Shown piece by piece: positions 58,334-64,000 of a stretch of DNA of 64,000 nucleotides (position 1 is the stretch's first letter; each line of letters opens with the position of its first letter). Origin of the DNA: Calycina herbarum (Eukaryota > Ascomycota > Leotiomycetes > Helotiales > Pezizellaceae). A program made the position numbers and the translations under genes. The notes under the pieces were generated by a model. The model was not told the DNA's origin and ran no database searches. It saw only the letters and a list, made by a program, of their open reading frames with translations. The stretch covers positions 55,369 through 119,368 of the forward strand of contig LLEY01000180.1 in NCBI GenBank assembly GCA_001414485.1, written 5' to 3'.

Positions 58334-58573
58334 TATCAAGGGTTACACCTGTGGAATAAGTCTCGGAGTACTCTAGCGACGCATTCACGTGACCTCGCTT
58401 AGCAACGTATAGACGTAACAGAACCTTCGAGAGTACCCTTAGTAGAACCCTCTAGAAAGAGCTAACTAAGTATATAAGTTAGCAAGGACTCTAGCTTAGA
58501 AAGGACAATCGAATCTTCTTATACATAGACAGCCTCTATAGTTCAATTCATTAGCACTTGCTATAAGCCCTAA
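58334..58573 (+). repeat. 3' LTR of Gypsy element 4
   Basis: About 240 bp, TATCAAGGGTTACACCTG at the start, CACGTG at 58386-58391. It is followed by host pogo sequence resuming near TTAGTTAAGAGACTAC. Confidence 0.77.
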
Positions 58574-59382
58574 TCTAATTAGTTAAGAGACTACTATCTA
58601 TATACTAATTTAAGAGGTAGTTCTTACTCTAAACTACTAGAAATAGAGAGATACTCTAGCCTTTACTATTAATATAAGTAATCGCTATAGCCTATTCTCG
58701 ATTCTCTAGCTAAACTGTCTTACCTCTACTACGTCGATCTATATAGGTAATAACTATTATAAGGTAAATTATACCTATTATAAAGCCGGTTTTGTCGAAG
58801 TTATAGAAGTTATAGTCTAATACCTTATATTTTACTCTTATATTTTCAACTAGTTAGAACTACGAGCTAATTAGCTTAGAATCTTTATATAAGACTCTTT
58901 AGAAATCATAGACGCGATTAAAACGCGTCTTAAGAGCTGGTTATCGTTATATAAATCGATATACCTAGAGCTTACTAACGCGTTTCCTCTCTCTTAATTC
59001 TAAGATAAAATTTACTATATCTTCTATACTAGCTAGCTAGGGTATAAACCCTCTAGAATCTAGGTTAAGTATATTCTAAATAATTACTTCCTCTTCTATC
59101 TTAGATAACTTAATATAGTTAGGTCGGATTTCGTTTTAAGAAGTTTAGCTAGCTATTCTATCTAAGAGTATAGATCTAGGCACTCTATAAAGCTTTACTA
59201 TAGCTAAAGGGTTAATCTTCTTAGATAAACGAATAGCTTTAAGAGCTAGGATTATTCAAGCTTCTTTAATATAAACTTCTATTTATAGTAGTTGAGAAAA
59301 CGCGTGTTAAACTTAATAGAGTAGAATATAGAGGAAAATTACCGACTCGGTGATATTACTAACTCGGTGATAAACTACGTTA

Positions 59383-60090
59383 AAATTTAAATAACTAATA
59401 ATAAAGCTTTAAAGATAGTATTCTAGTAAGTTTTACTAAAGAATAAGATTATACTAAACTTCTAAAATAAAGTAGTTATTTATATAAACTTAAGATAAAA
59501 ACGAAACTAGTTATTAGATATCTTAGTAAGTTTCTTTAATAAATAAGATTATTCTAAATATTTATAAGAAAGAAGTTATTTAAGAATTCTTAGAATAATC
59601 TTTATTCTTTGAAAATATTCCGTTTTAATCTTTATTTTTATAAGTATATTAAAATTATAAAATTATTTTAATAAAATAGAATAAAGAGATAATTTAAAAG
59701 AAGTTATAAAAAAAAGATATTACTTTAAAATACGTTTAAAATTTATATTCAAGTAAGTTTCTTGAAATTTTAAAATTATTCTAGCTTTCTAAGAGAAATA
59801 AGCTATTCTAACAAACTTACAGAAAATATAAATTATTACTAAGCACGTCTGAAATTTGCCTTCTAGTAACTCATTTTATAAATCAAAATTACCTTATCAT
59901 TTCAGCACAATCATTTCACATTTCACATTCATTGGACTATTACTTTCGCGCCAGGTAAAAAATCGCATTTCTGGTGGTACTGCATCCCCCAGCAGTCCTC
60001 TAAAAGATCTCTGTAAAAACCAGAGAAAAATCCCTCTAAAACAAGCACAAAAAACCAGGGAAATTCCTCTAAAACAACAATAAAAAATCC
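59383..60090. other. AT-rich flank and 3' region of the next gene
   Basis: 59383-59820 is extremely AT-rich, with short similar blocks (for example AGTAAGTTTCTT twice), probably an old RIP-degraded repeat beyond recognition. From about 59850 composition is normal. 59990-60090 has three near-copies of a CCAG(A/G)GAAA...CCTCTAAAACA block in the presumed 3' untranslated region. Confidence 0.45.
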
Positions 60091-60883
60091 CTATGGTCTG
60101 ATGGTCTTCGCCATCATAACGACCTCCGGCTTCTTCCACTCTCGGTCGCTCAAGGCCAGGCGGCGAACATCATCTCTGGCAATAGCCAGCCAGTTATCGA
60201 GCTTGTAATGCTCGGGGTGGTTGTTGCGGTTGGGGAGGACGAGGTCGAGCTCATCGAAGCAGTAATCGACCCCGAGGGGCTTTCCGACGGCGGAGGGGGA
60301 GGTGATGTTGCGGGAGAAGCCCTTGCTGATGATGATGAGCTTTTTGAGGGCTCGGAATTGGAGGAGGGGGAGGTAGAGGGTAACCGTCATGTTGAGGGCG
60401 GCATTGCAAACGACATCGAGGTCGATGGCGAGGGTCTCGATGGTGTAAAGAGACTCGTCTGACATGCGTGCGACGACGTCCCAGAGGTAAGATGGTGGTG
60501 GCATGGCCACGCGAGTGAGAGGATCCTATCTCATTGAATTAGCCTTGAAAATTGGTGGAATGCTATGCATTTCAATGAAAGAAACGAGAAAAGAATGAAC
60601 TTACGAGGGGGGGAGCGGGAACGAAGACAATGTCCTCATCGGACTTCAAATAGATATCCTTCTTCTCTTCCTCCTCGTCCTCCAACAACAAGACCAGCCC
60701 GAATTGCGAGCATCCCCATGCGAATTGTGAGACCAATTTTACTTCCCCAATTGGGAAGCGAGGCTGGCTCTTGTCTTCGAGGCCGACTTCGATGATTCTG
60801 GCTCCGTCACCACCTAACTTGAAGATTTGAAGCGCGATTTTGGCGGGCAAGGCGGAGAGAGAGGCGGTTTGAGGAGCGGCCAT
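60091..60883 (-). CDS. Divergent 2EXR-like protein
   Basis: Two exons, 60605-60883 and 60091-60525, with a 79 bp intron (GTAAGT donor, GATAG acceptor, phase 0), giving 237 residues from an ATG that begins MAAPQTASLSALP. The opening ALPAKIALQIFKLGGDGARIIEV, split here by variable residues, resembles the LPxEIRLxIW...R-V-E part of 2EXR domains. Further on, KDIYLKSDEDIVFVPAPPL matches the region where those proteins have a beta strand ending in D-x-x-Y/F. A Glu-rich loop (LLLEDEEEEKK) lies between. No other domain is seen. 2EXR proteins are numerous in filamentous ascomycetes and have no known biochemical role. Confidence 0.7.
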
Positions 60884-62430
60884 TGTGGTGGTGTTGAGGG
60901 GGTTGGAGAGGCAGGGACGAGAAGTAAACAATAATTGAAAACCCCGAGGGAATAGGAGGTCCAAGGGCAAATCGGAGCAAGAGCAGCAGCAGCAGAAAGC
61001 AGACAGAAGGGTGTGTTGGTGCGAGATCGGTTTGGGGGCTGGTGGTTGCGTACGGTCAAAGACGAGGAAAGAAAATAATTCAATTGAGGGTGCCTGGCGA
61101 AGTTTTATAGACTTGAAAAGTACGCTAAAATTAACCGAAATGAGCTCTACCACAGCACGACAGCAAGACGCGTCGGTTCACGATGGAGGCAGTTTGAGTC
61201 TTGCCTTGGGAACAAAGGAAAGAAGTCCAAGTGTTCGATTAGCTTCGTTTGGAGTCAATTGCGGCCATTAACAATAGTGGATGGGGACGCGGACAAGGCT
61301 CTCATTAAGTGCGGTGAGGGGAGCTGGCTTTTCTGTGAACTTGGAGAGAGATTTTGAGGTGTTATTTCAAGCTTGGGGGTGAGTTCCAACCACCCAATGA
61401 CCACAACATTTACTCACCCCTATAAGAATTCTAGCATACCCACTGAAAACAGGTAAAATTAAAGATTCAAGCAATGCAGTTTGTATGTTTTTAGCCAATT
61501 AACTGGAGTTGTGCGTTGGAAGTGACAGTTGCACTGAGTGCAATGCGCTTCGCTTATTATAAAAGGGGTCATGAAAAACATCACAAACATCACCTCACAA
61601 AAACCTCTTCATAACCCCTGATGCAAAAGCCCCAGAACTCTTCATCGCACACAACATCCCTCTCTTTCTTCAACCACCCACGTGGCACACCATCCGTCTC
61701 CCATTGGATAAGCTTTGCACCAACGCATACAGAATTCGCACACCTCTAAACCCAATCGGGCAGTATCAACAGGTCACCCACCCTCACGAAACCTGAGGCC
61801 ATTTTCAGGCAGTTCAGCACAAAGCAATCTTGACTCCAACCGCTTCCAGGAGCCTCATGGAGCCTCATGGAACCTCACCGAATTACACGTCCAGACCATA
61901 GAATGTCTGAGGAAACCCACATGACCAGCTCCAACGATGCGTCAATGAACCTCATAGAACCTCACCGAATTCCACGCAGCACATGGAAGAATATCCAAAG
62001 AAAACTGCCCAATAAGGAATAGTAAATTATGATTAGTCCTTTTCGGGAAAGTCCTCCCCATGCTCTTGTACCCAGAGGAGGGGAGGACGAGGCTGGAATG
62101 TTGACTTTTCAAGAGTGTGAGCTTTAAAATTGATCTAGTGGTGATGAATTTATCACAGCACACAAACAAGTAAATCATAACTCTTGAAGGCCAAGACAGT
62201 GGTGCGTAGATTTGACTTCTGGTACAGTAGAATACTGAGACCTTGCCCAATCTCACGCATTTCAAGTACCCGTCCATATTCCCCAATACCACGAGAGAGC
62301 AGTGAGACCTCGAACTCGAACCAAAGCTCAATTTCGCTCTCCCATACTTCGTTACTCACGCATCTCAAACAGTCCCGACTACACCCCCGTATCCGCTCTC
62401 CCTCAGGTTTACTTAAAGATCTCCAACAAC
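60884..62430. other. Intergenic region, promoter of the 2EXR-like gene
   Basis: About 1.5 kb. Pyrimidine-rich and CAG-type short repeats occur near 60980-61000. A direct repeat of about 28 bp (GAACCTCACCGAATT core) occurs at about 61868 and 61957. I see no coding frame with support on either strand. Confidence 0.5.
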
Positions 62431-63508
62431 TCAACCCCAAACCCCCCTCCCCACGCACTCCTTAACATACTCCTCCAACCCCTTCGCTTTCCTCCCCGTA
62501 ACAGCTTCAACAACACCCCTCCCCTCCTCGAAAATAAGTTCCTCCTTCCCCTCCTTAACAAAAGTATCCAATCTATACTCAATCAGCATCCCCCTCATTC
62601 CTCAAAAAAGCGCGGGAATCACTTACTCAGCCAACATCCCAGCATACCTCTCCTCAACCCCAAAACTCCTCATCCCGTCCGCCAACTCCTTCTCACTAAT
62701 ACACACATGCGTAATCGTCCTCCCAAGCTCTTTCGACAAAAGCCCCGCCACATCCCCATAACTCCACAACTCAGGACCGAGGATGAAATGATCAGTATTA
62801 TGAGCCTTCTCATCTGTTAGCGCGTGGAAAGCAACGGCTGCGATATCATCCGCTGATACGAAGGGAAGTTTCCCGTTGCCGGCTGCGGTTATGATTTGAG
62901 ACGAATCGCGGATTGTGTTGAGATGGTGCATTTCGGAGAAATTTTCTGAGGGAGGTTGTTAGGATATGACTTCAAGTGATCTCGAAAGACTCAATCCCAG
63001 GATTAAACGTGACAGGAAGAGGAGACACAAGGAGAAACATTTCAAGAATTCAAACAACCGAAGAGACAAGTCGAAACATACCCATAAACCAACTCGGCCT
63101 CAAAACCGCCCATGCGACATCCAGCCCCTTCAAATACCCACTCACCTCCCCCATCGCAGGTCCATCGCCCACCTCCAAAATACTAGCACTAAGCAGCACG
63201 AACCTCTTCACACCATACTTAATCGCCCCCTCAATGAATTTCTTCATCGGTGGTAAGGCATCGAGAACCGGTGGGGCGACGAGGAAGACTGCCGAGGTGT
63301 TGGAGTTTTGGAATGGCGATTCGTAAGTTTTTTCATCATCCCAATCGAACTTTACGCCAGTACAGTTTTCAATACCGGCAGTGACTTTTCCTGATCTTGA
63401 GGCTTGGAGGACGGAGTAGTTCGCTGAGGAGAGGAGGGGTGCGATGCGCGAGGAGATTTTGCCTGTTCCGCCTAGGAGGATAATAGTTTCTTGGGCGGGT
63501 GGAGACAT
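62431..63508 (-). CDS. NmrA-like / EasG-type NAD(P)-binding oxidoreductase
   Basis: Three exons: 63082-63508, 62627-62945 and 62431-62572. The introns are 136 and 54 bp, with GTATGT and GTAAGT donors, and all phases agree, giving 295 residues. The start MSPPAQETIILLGGTGKIS contains the Rossmann GGTGxIS nucleotide-binding loop. YGVKRFVLLSAS is the strand before the substrate pocket. WFMENFSE, formed exactly across the first splice, is the hallmark of the AgnL4/EasG branch of the NmrA-like family, and PFVSADDIAAVAFHAL and ILGPELWSYGDVA complete it. The last exon restores VEAVTGRKAKGLEEYV after the second splice. Relatives act in secondary metabolism, such as festuclavine formation, but many are uncharacterised and no cluster is visible here, so the substrate is unknown. 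Confidence 0.88.
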
Positions 63509-64000
63509 GATCTAGGGTGAGAGGAGAAAATTCAACTTTGGGCTTATTTCGAGAACCTTTTGAACGTTAGTTTGTGAAGCATCAATGAGTGCAATGATCC
63601 TCAACCACTTACTCCTTTATACATATGCCGTTGGGTCTCTTGTACAATAGTACGGAGCGCGGAACTCTTTAGCGCGCGCCATTCCCGGACTTAAGAACTG
63701 GGCTCCGGGTCGCCCTAAAAATTAGTCCCGAAATTGCGACCGATTTATAATTTGTGTTTCAAGCTAAGATGAATCTAAAGAGGGGTCAAGTCAGCCTTAC
63801 AGTCCCCACAAAAGGACAAAACTCGAACTCACACTTGAAAACCCATCTGAATTTGTACCTGTCTCCAATCGTATTTCGTTCCATACTGATGTTGTCGTTT
63901 CCACAGTACTTCCAGTAAGTTTAAAGCTCGAGCTGCATGCTAGTCTTTAAGTTAGCCTTGAGTCAGAGAATAGAATTGTGGGGGGGGGGGGGGGGGGGGG
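63509..64000. other. Upstream region of the NmrA-like gene, ending in poly-G
   Basis: No gene seen. The window ends in at least 21 consecutive G (63980-64000), which may be a real homopolymer or a contig-edge artefact. Confidence 0.5.

Larger units (their letters stand above)
51192..58573 (+). mobile_element. Ty3/Gypsy chromovirus of a different lineage (element 4), carrying a nested pogo element
   Basis: LTRs of about 240 bp (51192-51431 and 58334-58573; the last few bases are uncertain) begin TATCAAGGGTTACACC. Without the inserted pogo element the length is about 5.5 kb. On the plus strand I can read a gag zinc-knuckle remnant near 54490, reverse transcriptase near 55650-55900 with a YINN form of YxDD, RNase H near 56300-56660, integrase near 57150-57720 (ISIDFIRPLPISKGS, then the E in NAEVETLL), and a chromodomain near 58150-58310. 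A purine tract AGGAAGAGGGGTAA abuts the 3' LTR. I see no clean target duplication; about 10 bp of the pogo host seem lost at the site. Confidence 0.83.
43123..59380 (-). mobile_element. Fot1/pogo-type transposon in three pieces, host of a nested transposon stack
   Basis: The ends are RIP-altered versions of the ACGTGGTTTATCACCGAG inverted repeat, flanked by TA (43121-43122, 59381-59382). The pieces 43123-43696, 50723-51191 and about 58574-59380 add up to about 1.85 kb and match, in reverse, the element at 15437-17279 along its whole length. The first interruption is Gypsy element 3 with a perfect CTGTT duplication; the second is Gypsy element 4. The transposase N-terminus is at the right, minus strand, near 59250. 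It is heavily mutated. Confidence 0.85.

Noticed and set aside
60572..61153. Longer N-terminus for the 2EXR-like gene, upstream of 60883
   Set aside because: The frame is open upstream but lacks an ATG in good context and is low complexity; the MAAPQTAS start fits the domain boundary.

Overview
This window looks like a piece of a filamentous ascomycete (Pezizomycotina) genome, perhaps a leotiomycete, although that class-level placement is only an inference. The support is short 50-65 bp introns with GTRNGT donors and CTAAY branch sites, a Zn2Cys6 regulator, 2EXR-domain proteins, a secreted M35 metalloprotease, an NmrA-like dehydrogenase, and a very AT-rich transposon-filled middle whose reading frames are broken mainly by C-to-T / G-to-A changes at CpA/TpG. 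That last pattern is the signature of repeat-induced point mutation (RIP). LAYOUT. 1-11.5 kb is a normal gene-bearing block: a Zn2Cys6 transcription factor (minus, runs off the left edge) sharing a divergent promoter with a rhodanese/TrhO-type tRNA hydroxylase (plus); a GDSL-type esterase (minus); a Utp12-domain nucleolar protein (minus); and a 2EXR protein with a KH-like tail and three extra 5' exons (minus). 11.5-20.1 kb is mostly non-coding with decayed fragments. It holds a small TIR element (15247-17462) into which a Fot1/pogo element (15437-17279) jumped, and an intact four-exon M35 peptidase gene (19355-20103). 20.3-36.6 kb is a second pogo element cut in two places by two ~7.2 kb Ty3/Gypsy chromoviruses. 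36.7-38.8 kb is a MULE with 144 bp TIRs and a perfect 9 bp target duplication. 39.4-39.8 kb is an uninterrupted copy of the small TIR element. 39.8-43.1 kb is non-repetitive DNA with one probable small spliced gene on the minus strand (40618-41079). 43.1-59.4 kb is a nested set: a pogo element opened by two Gypsy elements, one of which carries a solo LTR of another family, and the other a fourth pogo element with perfect 50 bp TIRs. 59.9-64 kb returns to genes: a second, divergent 2EXR-like protein and a three-exon NmrA/EasG-like oxidoreductase, both minus. HOW IT WORKS TOGETHER. The flanking genes are unrelated housekeeping and accessory genes and I see no biosynthetic cluster. The middle is a RIP-degraded transposon graveyard whose insertion order can be read from target duplications. 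The most unusual signal is an antisense, Lys/Glu-rich accessory reading frame between the chromodomain and the 3' LTR, present in two of the Gypsy elements (at 34.9-35.1 kb and 44.4-44.8 kb) and replaced by an unrelated Arg-rich sense frame in a third. These elements also share R/U5 and gag-pol but have different U3 regions, which points to modular exchange of their 3' ends. No tRNA, rRNA or CRISPR was found.
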